From Massilia varians (GTDB lineage: Bacteria; Pseudomonadota; Gammaproteobacteria; Burkholderiales; Burkholderiaceae_D), in the NCBI RefSeq assembly GCF_027923905.1, contig NZ_AP026966.1, positions 4,341,001 to 4,405,000 on the forward strand: a stretch of 64,000 nt of DNA, read 5' to 3'. A program made the translations under genes and the position numbers. Below, piece by piece: positions 11,845-19,203 of the stretch. Each line of letters starts with the position of its first letter. Positions within the stretch are counted from its first letter, which is position 1. The notes under the pieces are model-generated. The model did not search any database, was not told the origin of the DNA, and saw nothing but the letters and a program-made list of their open reading frames with translations.

Positions 11845-12718
11845 GCGCGACCTCCCTCGCCTGCGTGGCCCGGGCGTGCAGCCAGTCGGCCACCTGCGGC
11901 CACAGCGCCGCTTCGCAGCGGCGCCGGAAGAAGCCCATGTGTCCCACCGCCGGCACGCCGGCCGCACGCGGGTCGATGTTGCGGCGCTCCAGCTGCGCCT
12001 TGCTCAGGTGTGACACCAGCATGTCGACCGCCACCGGGTTGGCCCAGGGATCGTCGTCGAAGCCCAGCACCAGCAGCGGGATGTCGACCCGGGCCATGCG
12101 GCGCGCGGCGTCGAGCGCCGGGTCATCGAAGAAGTAGCGCGGCAGCGCGGTCCACCTGGCCCATTGCAGCATGACGCCGCGCGGCAGGTCTTCGCCCAGG
12201 CCGATGCGGCGTCCCGGCATGTAGCCGAACAGCGCGCACAGGAGCGGCGCCAGCACGCGCAGCACGAAGCGCACGCGCAGGCGCTCGCCAAAGCCACGCA
12301 CGGTGCGGCTGGCGCCCGCATGGGACGCCACCAGCACCGCGGCGCGCAGGCGCGCGGTCTCGGGCGACAGGCCGATCGCATGGCCGCCCACGCTGTGCCC
12401 CACCGCCAGCAGCGGCAAGCCGGGGAAGCGCTCCTCGGTCCAGCGCGTGACGGCGGCGACGTCCTTGTCGATCCAGTCCGTCATGCTCGCCTTGAAGCCG
12501 CGCAGGCTGTGCGGGCGCGAGCGCCCGGTGCCGCGGTAGTCGTAGGTCACGACATTGAATCCGCGCCCCGCCAGCCAGGCCGCGAAAGGCGCGTAATAGG
12601 CCTGCGTGACCGCCGTGGCCGGGTGCAGGATGACGGTGGCGGCGGCGCCGGGCGCCGTCCAGCAGGTGGCCTCGACCGGGATCCTGCCGGCAGGAATGGA
12701 AAGATGTTCGGCTTGCAT
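11831..12718 (-). CDS. Alpha/beta hydrolase (YheT/serine aminopeptidase-like), MarR-linked
   Basis: A 295-residue alpha/beta hydrolase with no signal peptide. The oxyanion region VILHPATAVTQAYYAPFAAWL, the strand VVTYDYRGTGRS, the nucleophile elbow LLAVGHSVGGHAIGL (Ser in GHSVGG), an acid in LVLGFDDDPWANP and the catalytic His in AVGHMGFFRR are all recognisable. The likely substrate class is esters or lipids but cannot be fixed. It is the first gene of a two-gene unit with marR. The 22 bases between the operator-like palindrome and the ATG leave room for a promoter under MarR control. Confidence 0.87.
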   Translation of the reverse strand: MQAEHLSIPAGRIPVEATCWTAPGAAATVILHPATAVTQAYYAPFAAWLAGRGFNVVTYDYRGTGRSRPHSLRGFKASMTDWIDKDVAAVTRWTEERFPGLPLLAVGHSVGGHAIGLSPETARLRAAVLVASHAGASRTVRGFGERLRVRFVLRVLAPLLCALFGYMPGRRIGLGEDLPRGVMLQWARWTALPRYFFDDPALDAARRMARVDIPLLVLGFDDDPWANPVAVDMLVSHLSKAQLERRNIDPRAAGVPAVGHMGFFRRRCEAALWPQVADWLHARATQAREVAHDIG

Positions 12719-12739
12719 GGCAGCGATATCGCCTATTTC

Positions 12740-12753
12740 GTTAACGTGTTAAC
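12740..12753. promoter_or_regulatory. Palindromic operator candidate for the MarR regulator
   Basis: GTTAAC-GT-GTTAAC: two identical self-palindromic hexamers on a 14-base dyad in an AT-rich patch, 22 bases before the hydrolase start. Size and symmetry fit a MarR dimer site. A smaller palindrome CGATATCG lies at 12724-12731. Confidence 0.5.
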
Positions 12754-12798
12754 AAATTTAGCACCAGCCGGTCGGCGCTGCAAGCGGCTGGGTCGAAC

Positions 12799-13866
12799 TC
12801 AGGGAATCAGGCGTGCCGCGCGCAGTTGCCCGAACAGGTCGAAGAAGGAGTCGTCGGTGGCCTGGTAAGCCGTGAAGCCGAGCTTGCGGCTGCGCGCCAT
12901 GTCGGTCATCACCTCGATCGGGCGGCCGAGGTCGAGGTCGGTATGCCAGGGCGACGCCAGGCGATCGAGGTCGGCTTCCGCCAATCCGTGGCGCGCGGCG
13001 ATGTCGCGCCACAGCGCATGGTCGTTCGCCATCGCGCTTTCCAGCGGCTGCACCGTGCCGTCGAAGCCCGCGGCCTGCACGCCAAAATAGTCGGCGATGC
13101 GGCCCCACAGCCAGCTCCAGCGGAACAGGTCGCCATTGACGATGTTGAAGGCTTCGTTGCGCGCCGCGTCGGCATTGGCCGCCCAGACCAGTTGCCTGGC
13201 CAGCATGCGCGCATCGGTGACGTCGGACAGGCCGTTCCACTGCGCGCCGGAGCCGGGGAACTGGAAGGGACGTCCGGTCTCCTTGCAGATGGTGGCGTAC
13301 ACGGCCAGCGTGGTGCCGAGGTTCATGGCATTGCCGACCGCCATGCCGATGACCGTGTGCGGACGGTGGACGGTCCAGGTAAAGCGGTCGCGCTCGGCGG
13401 CCGCGTAAACCTCGTCTTCCTGGGCATAGTAGAAATTCTCGACGGGCAGGCGCGGCTGGCTTTCGCGCAGCGGCGTGTCCGGCAGCGTGCCGGAAGCGGC
13501 ATAGGCTTCGAAGGGGCCGAGGTAATGCTTCAGGCCGGTGACCAGGGCCACGTGGCGCAGCGACTTCTTGCTCGACAAGGTGGAGAGCAGGTTGCGCACC
13601 ATGGCCGCGTTGACGCGGATGTTCTCGCTTTCCGTCGCCTGGCGCATCCAGGTGGTGATGAAGACATGGGTGGGCGCAACATCCGCCAGCGCGGCGGCCA
13701 GCCCCCTTTCGTCGAGCAGGTCGGCCGTGACCGGGATCACGCCCGGAACATCATTGCCGGGACGGCGCGCCAGTCCGTAGACCTGCCAGCCGTCCGCCAC
13801 CAGCGCGCGCGCCGTGTAATTCCCGCCGATGCCGCTAGCGCCCACTACCAGTGCAGTTCGTTGCAT
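12799..13866 (-). CDS. PRISE-type short-chain reductase (SDR family oxidoreductase)
   Basis: A 355-residue NAD(P)-dependent Rossmann protein. The cofactor loop TALVVGASGIGGNYTARAL starts at residue 4, then WQVYGLARRP. VALVTGLKHYLGPF and ENFYYAQED correspond to the catalytic Lys and Tyr regions of the PRISE group (progesterone 5-beta-reductase/iridoid synthase-like enone reductases), whose Tyr lies in NFYY rather than YxxxK. The start at 13866 has GGAAGGAA at proper spacing. Enone reduction is known for plant members; bacterial substrates are mostly unknown. It follows the DUF1854 gene by 58 bases on the same strand but probably has no link to cyanophycin. Confidence 0.82.
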   Translation of the reverse strand: MQRTALVVGASGIGGNYTARALVADGWQVYGLARRPGNDVPGVIPVTADLLDERGLAAALADVAPTHVFITTWMRQATESENIRVNAAMVRNLLSTLSSKKSLRHVALVTGLKHYLGPFEAYAASGTLPDTPLRESQPRLPVENFYYAQEDEVYAAAERDRFTWTVHRPHTVIGMAVGNAMNLGTTLAVYATICKETGRPFQFPGSGAQWNGLSDVTDARMLARQLVWAANADAARNEAFNIVNGDLFRWSWLWGRIADYFGVQAAGFDGTVQPLESAMANDHALWRDIAARHGLAEADLDRLASPWHTDLDLGRPIEVMTDMARSRKLGFTAYQATDDSFFDLFGQLRAARLIP

Positions 13867-13924
13867 TGCCGTTCCTTCCATATCAAAGGAAAAACGGTAG
13901 CACGGATGGACGAATCGGGCCGTC

Positions 13925-14392
13925 TTACAGGAAGCGGTCCAGGATCTTGCGGCTGTGCTTGTCGATGCGGAACATGTCGCGCACCAGGAAGTTGATGCCG
14001 TGGTTGTCCGCAATGAGCAGCGAGGCTTCGCCGATGCGGCGGATGTCCTCGTCGACCTTCAGCACGAATTCGGTGTCGCCGCGGTCGGTTTTCACATACC
14101 AGGTGCAGGGGGTGGCAAAGCTCGACACATCCTTGATCGTCAGGATCTCGGGAATGAATTCGCGGCCTGCGATTTCTTCCTGGATCAGCGCGCGCACCTG
14201 TTCCGGCATCCCGGCCAGGTCGTCGATCCAGGCCACTTCCTTGCCGCCCTCGCGCACCAGCGAAATGCCGCGCGTCGGCGCCTGGATCGGGAAGGCGCGC
14301 ACCGGAATGACGCCGACGTGTTCTTCACCTTCGGCGGTGGTGAGCACCAGCTTGCCGAAGCTGTCGCGCCGTAGTTGGAAAGTACTGCTCAT
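13925..14392 (-). CDS. DUF1854 protein associated with cyanophycin metabolism
   Basis: A 155-residue soluble protein (FQLRRDSFGKLVLTTAEGE, VRAFPIQAPTRGISLV, TWYVKTDRGDTEFVLKVDEDIRRI, DKHSRKILDRFL) recognisable as DUF1854. This family is repeatedly found next to a particular ABC exporter and cyanophycin synthetases in proteobacteria; its function is not established. It begins 15 bases after the stop of that ABC exporter here, so they are co-transcribed, and cphA' starts divergently on the other side of the exporter. The N-terminal part of the exporter carries an extra soluble domain, which could be the partner of this protein; that is inference. Confidence 0.82.
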   Translation of the reverse strand: MSSTFQLRRDSFGKLVLTTAEGEEHVGVIPVRAFPIQAPTRGISLVREGGKEVAWIDDLAGMPEQVRALIQEEIAGREFIPEILTIKDVSSFATPCTWYVKTDRGDTEFVLKVDEDIRRIGEASLLIADNHGINFLVRDMFRIDKHSRKILDRFL

Positions 14393-14407
14393 TTAGTCAT
14401 CCCGCAT

Positions 14408-16693
14408 TCAATGTTCATCGTCCGGTTCCCCGTCCACGTTGCGCGCCTGCGCTTCGTAGAGACGGTGGTAAGCGCCTTCGCGCGCCATCAGCTCGTCGTG
14501 GCTGCCCTCTTCCACCACCACGCCGCGGTCCAGCACCACCAGGCGGTCGGCCCGGTGCAGCGTGGACAGGCGGTGCGCGATGGCGATCGTGGTGCGGCCC
14601 TGCACGAGGTTGTCGAGCGCCTTCTGGATTTCCTTTTCGGTTTCCGAGTCCACCGAGGAGGTGGCTTCGTCCAGGATCAAGATCGGCGGGTCGATCAGCA
14701 GCGCGCGCGCGATCGAGATGCGCTGGCGCTCGCCGCCCGACAGGCCCTGGCCGCGTTCGCCCACCATCGAGTCGTAGCCCTGCGGCAGGCGCAGGATGAA
14801 CTCGTGGGCATGCGCCGCGCGCGCCGCCGCGATGATTTCCTCGCGGGTGGCACCCGGCTTGCCGTAGGCGATGTTCTCGGCGATGGTGCCGAAGAACAGG
14901 AAAGGCTCCTGCAGCACCAGGCCGATGTGGCGGCGGTAGTCCGCCACCGCGAACGAGCGGATGTCGGTGCCGTCGAGCAGGATCGCCCCTTCGGCCACGT
15001 CGTAGAAACGGCAGATCAGGTTGACCAGGGTGCTCTTGCCCGAACCCGAATGGCCGACCAGGCCGACCATTTCGCCGGCCTTGATGTTCAGCGAGATGCC
15101 GCGGTTGACCGCGCGGTTGCCGTAACGGAAACCGACTTCGCGCAGCTCGATGTTGCCCGCGACCTTGTCCACTTTGACCGGACTGACCGGGTCCGGCACG
15201 CTCGATACGTGGTCGAGGATGTCGAAGATGCGCTTGGCCGCCGAGGCCGATTTCTGGGTCACCGAGACGATACGGCTCATGGAATCGAGCTTCACGTAGA
15301 AACGGCCGCTGTAGGCGATGAAGGCGGTCAAGGTGCCCACCGTGATGTCGCCGCGCGAGACCTGCCAGATGCCGAAGCACCAGATCACCAGGAGGCCGAT
15401 CTCGGTCAGCAACGAGACCGTCGGCGAGAACAGCGACCAGACCTTGTTCAATTTATCGTTGACGGCCAGGTTGTGCTTGTTCGCTTCGCGGAAGCGCGCC
15501 GCTTCGCGCTTTTCCTGGGCGAAGGCCTTCACCACCCGGATACCCGGAATGGTATCGGCCAGCACGTTGGTCACCTCGCCCCACACGCGGTCGATCTTCT
15601 CGAAGCCGGTGCGCAGCCTGTCGCGCACCACGTGGATCATCCAGGCGATGAACGGCAGCGGCACCAGGGTCACCAGCGCCAGCCAGGGATTCATGCTGAA
15701 CAGGATCACGCCCGTCATGATGATCAGGAGGACGTCCGACAGGAAGTCGAGCAGGTGCAGCGACAGGAACACGCTGATCCGGTCCGAGCCGCTGCCGATG
15801 CGCGACATCAGGTCGCCGGTGCGCTTGCCGCCGAAGTATTCCAGCGACAGGCGCAGCAGGTGTTCATAGGTGGTCGAGCGCAGGTCGGCGCTGATGCGCT
15901 CGGAGGCCAGCGCCAGCACGTAGGTCTTGCCCCAGCCTAGCGCCCAGGCCAGCAGCGCCGCCCCGAACAGGCCGCCCATATATAAATAGACGAGTGAGGT
16001 ATCGATACGCTCGCCGTTCTGGTACGGGATCAGGACGTTGTCCATCAGCGGCTTGGTGAGATACGGCGGAATCATGTGCGCGCCGGTCGAACCCACCATC
16101 AGCAGGAAGCCCAGCAGCAGCTGGCCTTTATAGGGCCGGGCGAAGCGCCACAGACGGAACAGGGTCCAGGTCGATGGCGGCGTGTGCAGCACCTTGGCGC
16201 ACACCGCGCACTCGGCGTCGTCGGCCTCGAGCGGGGCCTTGCAGCTCGGGCAGGTGTGCTGCTCGGGCGGCGTCACCGGCACGCCGGAAATGACGCTTTT
16301 CAGCTGTTCGTTGAAATGGTCGACCACCCGGATCGCGCCCAGGTTCTGGCCCAGGGTGAAGCGCCAGGCGCCCAGCAAGCCTTCCGGATCGACCAGTTCA
16401 AGATGTCCGACGCCGGCATGGTCGTGGTGGCGCAATTGCAGGCCCGGGCGGTAGGTCCAGTCGCGCCAGGCATCGTCGCCCGGCGCTTTCGCCAGCAGGC
16501 GGCGGCTGGTGACCACGACCAGGCCCTTCCGGAAATGTAATTTCGCATCGAGGTCAACCTCGACGCCCGTTAAAACGTTTTCCCCTGGTGCAAGCTGTTT
16601 CGCAAGGTCATTTTGCCAGTGTTCCGGCAAAACATCGGCAGCCGTCGCTCTGGCGGCGACCGCCAACGGAATAGCAGGTTGTTGAGTTGTCAT
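14408..16693 (-). CDS. ABC exporter half-transporter with N-terminal zinc-ribbon extension, cyanophycin-associated
   Basis: A 761-residue type I ABC exporter (TMD-NBD). The first 180 residues are unusual: a PH-like stretch ([21 protein letters not shown]) and a zinc ribbon with CPSC and CAVC at about 147-166. Then comes a six-helix transmembrane domain (about 185-480) and an ATPase domain with Walker [12 protein letters not shown]-loop [11 protein letters not shown], signature LSGGERQR and Walker [13 protein letters not shown]. It must dimerise to work. Its place beside DUF1854 and divergent from cphA' matches the cyanophycin-associated exporter family, whose cargo is unknown. The start at 16693 lies about 10 bases after GGGCG. 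Confidence 0.88.
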   Translation of the reverse strand: MTTQQPAIPLAVAARATAADVLPEHWQNDLAKQLAPGENVLTGVEVDLDAKLHFRKGLVVVTSRRLLAKAPGDDAWRDWTYRPGLQLRHHDHAGVGHLELVDPEGLLGAWRFTLGQNLGAIRVVDHFNEQLKSVISGVPVTPPEQHTCPSCKAPLEADDAECAVCAKVLHTPPSTWTLFRLWRFARPYKGQLLLGFLLMVGSTGAHMIPPYLTKPLMDNVLIPYQNGERIDTSLVYLYMGGLFGAALLAWALGWGKTYVLALASERISADLRSTTYEHLLRLSLEYFGGKRTGDLMSRIGSGSDRISVFLSLHLLDFLSDVLLIIMTGVILFSMNPWLALVTLVPLPFIAWMIHVVRDRLRTGFEKIDRVWGEVTNVLADTIPGIRVVKAFAQEKREAARFREANKHNLAVNDKLNKVWSLFSPTVSLLTEIGLLVIWCFGIWQVSRGDITVGTLTAFIAYSGRFYVKLDSMSRIVSVTQKSASAAKRIFDILDHVSSVPDPVSPVKVDKVAGNIELREVGFRYGNRAVNRGISLNIKAGEMVGLVGHSGSGKSTLVNLICRFYDVAEGAILLDGTDIRSFAVADYRRHIGLVLQEPFLFFGTIAENIAYGKPGATREEIIAAARAAHAHEFILRLPQGYDSMVGERGQGLSGGERQRISIARALLIDPPILILDEATSSVDSETEKEIQKALDNLVQGRTTIAIAHRLSTLHRADRLVVLDRGVVVEEGSHDELMAREGAYHRLYEAQARNVDGEPDDEH

Positions 16694-17007
16694 GTGTTGC
16701 GCCCGTGATCAGGCATTTGGTTCTGGTGGGGTACAAACAGCGGCAGGGCTTGGCAAGGCACAGGACTGCCGGGATGCCCGCTTGCGTGAAGCGTTCCACA
16801 AACAGGCTTAACGTTTCTGCGTATCCTTTGGATGACAAAACGTGGCGTTCTGGCAGAAAAAGCTAGCACCCGGGAAACTTCGGGCCGGCAAGTATACATG
16901 AAGTGCGCTGCGGGAAACCGGCTTTGGGTACCGTGGCAGCAGGCAGGTAATTAACAGGCAAAGCCGGCGTTGCGCGTAACAGCCGCTGCAGGCAAAGACA
17001 TTTTTTC
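16694..17007. other. Divergent intergenic region between ABC exporter and cphA'
   Basis: This 314-base gap must hold the promoters of both the leftward exporter/DUF1854 unit and the rightward cphA'/cphA unit. I see TATACT on the minus strand at 16891-16896 as a possible -10 box without a good -35, and a small dyad CCCG-GGAAACTT-CGGG near 16869-16884. No coding sequence is convincing. The T-rich stretch just before the cphA' ATG replaces a clear ribosome-binding site. Confidence 0.4.
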
Positions 17008-19185
17008 ATGAACAAGAAGAACGACATCAAGTTCCTCCGCGTGACCCACCTGCGCGGCCCGAACATCTGGACCTACCGACCGGTGATCGAGGCCTGGCTC
17101 GACATTGGGGAACTCGAAGACTTCCCCTCGAACAAGCTGCCCGGCTTTACCGACCGCCTGACCGCCTGGCTGCCGGGCCTGGTCGAACACCGCTGCGGCG
17201 TCGGCAGCCGCGGCGGCTTCCTGGAACGCCTGCGCGACGGCACCTGGGCCGGCCACATCCTCGAGCACATCGTGCTCGAGTTGCAGAACATGGCCGGCAT
17301 GAAGACCGGCTTCGGCAAGACCCGCTCGACCGGCCAGCCCGGCGTCTACAAGATGGCCTTCCGCACCCGCGACGAGATCGTCGGCCGCGCCGCCCTCGAC
17401 GCCGGCCACCGCCTGATCATGGCGGCCATCAACGACACGCCCTTCGACATGGCCGCCACGGTGCAGGCCCTGACCGAGCTGGTCGACCGCTACTGCCTGG
17501 GGCCGTCGACCGCCCACATCGTCGACGCCGCCACCGACCGCCGCATTCCCTCGATCCGCCTCACCGACGGCAACCTGGTGCAGCTCGGCCATGGCGCCGC
17601 GCAGCGCCGCATCTGGACCGCCGAGACCGACCGCACCAGCGCGATCGGCGAAGGCATCGCCAGCGACAAGGACCTGACCAAGACCCTGCTCGCCTCCTGC
17701 GGCGTGCCGGTGCCGGAAGGCGCCCTGGTCAGGAGCGCCGAAGAAGCATGGGAAGAAGCCCAGGACATCGGCCTGCCGGTCGTGGTCAAGCCGGTCGACG
17801 GCAACCATGGGCGCGGCGTGACGCTGAACCTGATGCTCGAGTCGGAAGTGCGGGCCGCCTATGCGATCGCCGCCGAAGCCGGCGACAGCACGGCGGTGCT
17901 GGTCGAGCGTTTCATCCCCGGCAACGAGCACCGCCTGCTGGTGGTCGGCCGCGAGGTGGTCGCCGCCGCCAGGGGCGAATCGCTGTGGGTGACGGGCGAT
18001 GGCAGCTCGAGCGTGCTGCAGCTGTGCGACAGCCAGATCAACACCGACCCGCGCCGCGGCGACAGCGAAGAGCATCCGCTCGGCCGCGTCAATCCGCACG
18101 ACAGCGAAATCATGCTGGACCTGCAGCGCCAGGGCCTCACGCCGGAATCGGTACCGCAGCCGGGGCAGAAGGTGCTGATCCAGGTGAACGGCAACGTCGC
18201 CGACGACGTCACCGACCTGGTTCATCCTTCGGTCGCCCATGCCGCCGCGCTGGCGGCGCGCATCGTCGGCCTGGACATCGCCGGCATCGACCTGGTGTGC
18301 GAGGACATCGCGCGTCCGCTCGAAGAACAGCGCGGCGCCATCATCGAGGTCAATTCGAGCCCGGGCCTGCTGGCCCACATCAAGCCGGCCAGCGGCCAGC
18401 CGCGCGAGGTGGGCAAGGCCATCGTCGCGCACCTGTTCGCGGACGGCGAGACCGGGCGCATCCCGGTGGTGGGCGTCACCGGCACCCTGGGCACCAGCCT
18501 GATCGCGCGCCTGGTGGGCTGCCTGGTCCACATCACCGGCAAGCACGTCGGCGTGGCCAACGGCGAAGGCCTGTACCTGGACGCGCGCCAGGTGTCGAAC
18601 CGCGATTCGACCGGCTTCGAGGCCGGCCAGCGCCTCCTGATCAACCGCACCGTGCAGACCGCCGTGTTCGAATCGAACGCACGCTCGATCCTGCTCGAGG
18701 GCCTGCCCTACGACCGCTGCCAGGTCGGCATCGTCACCGACATGGAAGGCCTGGCCGACGTGCGTGACCTCCACATCGACGACCAGGATGCGCTGCGCAA
18801 CGTGATCCGCAGCCAGGTCGACGTGGTCCTGTCGGAAGGCACCGCGGTGCTCAATGCCGACAACGAACAGGTGGCGGCGCTGGCGGAACTGTCGGACGGC
18901 CGCGTGATCTTCTACGCGCTCGACGAAAACAACCCGGTGGTCGCGAACCATCGCGCGCAAGGCGAACGCGTGGTGTTCGTGCGCGACCGGCGCATCGTAC
19001 TGGCCGAAGGCTTCGACACGGAAGACGTGCTGCTCGACCTGGCGAAGATTCCGCCGGCGACGGTGAAGCACCCGGACAGCGTGCTGGCGGCCGTGGCTGC
19101 GGCCTGGGCGCTGGGCGTGCCCTCCGACCTGATTTGCGGGGGGCTGCGCGCTTTCGATGCCACCCCGAAGAAAACGACCCACTAA
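17008..19185 (+). CDS. cphA': Cyanophycin synthetase paralogue CphA' with degenerate ligase P-loop and short C-terminus
   Basis: A 725-residue relative of cyanophycin synthetase. The N domain (about 1-165) and the ATP-grasp domain (about 215-470; LPVVVKPVDGNHGRGVTLNL and EVNSSPGLLAHI) look complete. The Mur-ligase-like domain starts near 485, but its P-loop reads VTGTLGTSLIARL where active CphA has GTNGKTT: the ATP-binding Lys is replaced by Thr and the following Thr by Ser. The protein also stops at GGLRAFDA and lacks the last 130 or so residues present in its neighbour. It is 18 bases upstream of the full cphA. A cphA/cphA' pair is known from other Burkholderiales such as Cupriavidus necator. 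It probably keeps only the Asp-adding or primer-related ATP-grasp activity, or helps CphA in a complex. Confidence 0.9.
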   Translation: MNKKNDIKFLRVTHLRGPNIWTYRPVIEAWLDIGELEDFPSNKLPGFTDRLTAWLPGLVEHRCGVGSRGGFLERLRDGTWAGHILEHIVLELQNMAGMKTGFGKTRSTGQPGVYKMAFRTRDEIVGRAALDAGHRLIMAAINDTPFDMAATVQALTELVDRYCLGPSTAHIVDAATDRRIPSIRLTDGNLVQLGHGAAQRRIWTAETDRTSAIGEGIASDKDLTKTLLASCGVPVPEGALVRSAEEAWEEAQDIGLPVVVKPVDGNHGRGVTLNLMLESEVRAAYAIAAEAGDSTAVLVERFIPGNEHRLLVVGREVVAAARGESLWVTGDGSSSVLQLCDSQINTDPRRGDSEEHPLGRVNPHDSEIMLDLQRQGLTPESVPQPGQKVLIQVNGNVADDVTDLVHPSVAHAAALAARIVGLDIAGIDLVCEDIARPLEEQRGAIIEVNSSPGLLAHIKPASGQPREVGKAIVAHLFADGETGRIPVVGVTGTLGTSLIARLVGCLVHITGKHVGVANGEGLYLDARQVSNRDSTGFEAGQRLLINRTVQTAVFESNARSILLEGLPYDRCQVGIVTDMEGLADVRDLHIDDQDALRNVIRSQVDVVLSEGTAVLNADNEQVAALAELSDGRVIFYALDENNPVVANHRAQGERVVFVRDRRIVLAEGFDTEDVLLDLAKIPPATVKHPDSVLAAVAAAWALGVPSDLICGGLRAFDATPKKTTH

Positions 19186-19203
19186 ATAGAAGACTGAAGG
19201 TTT

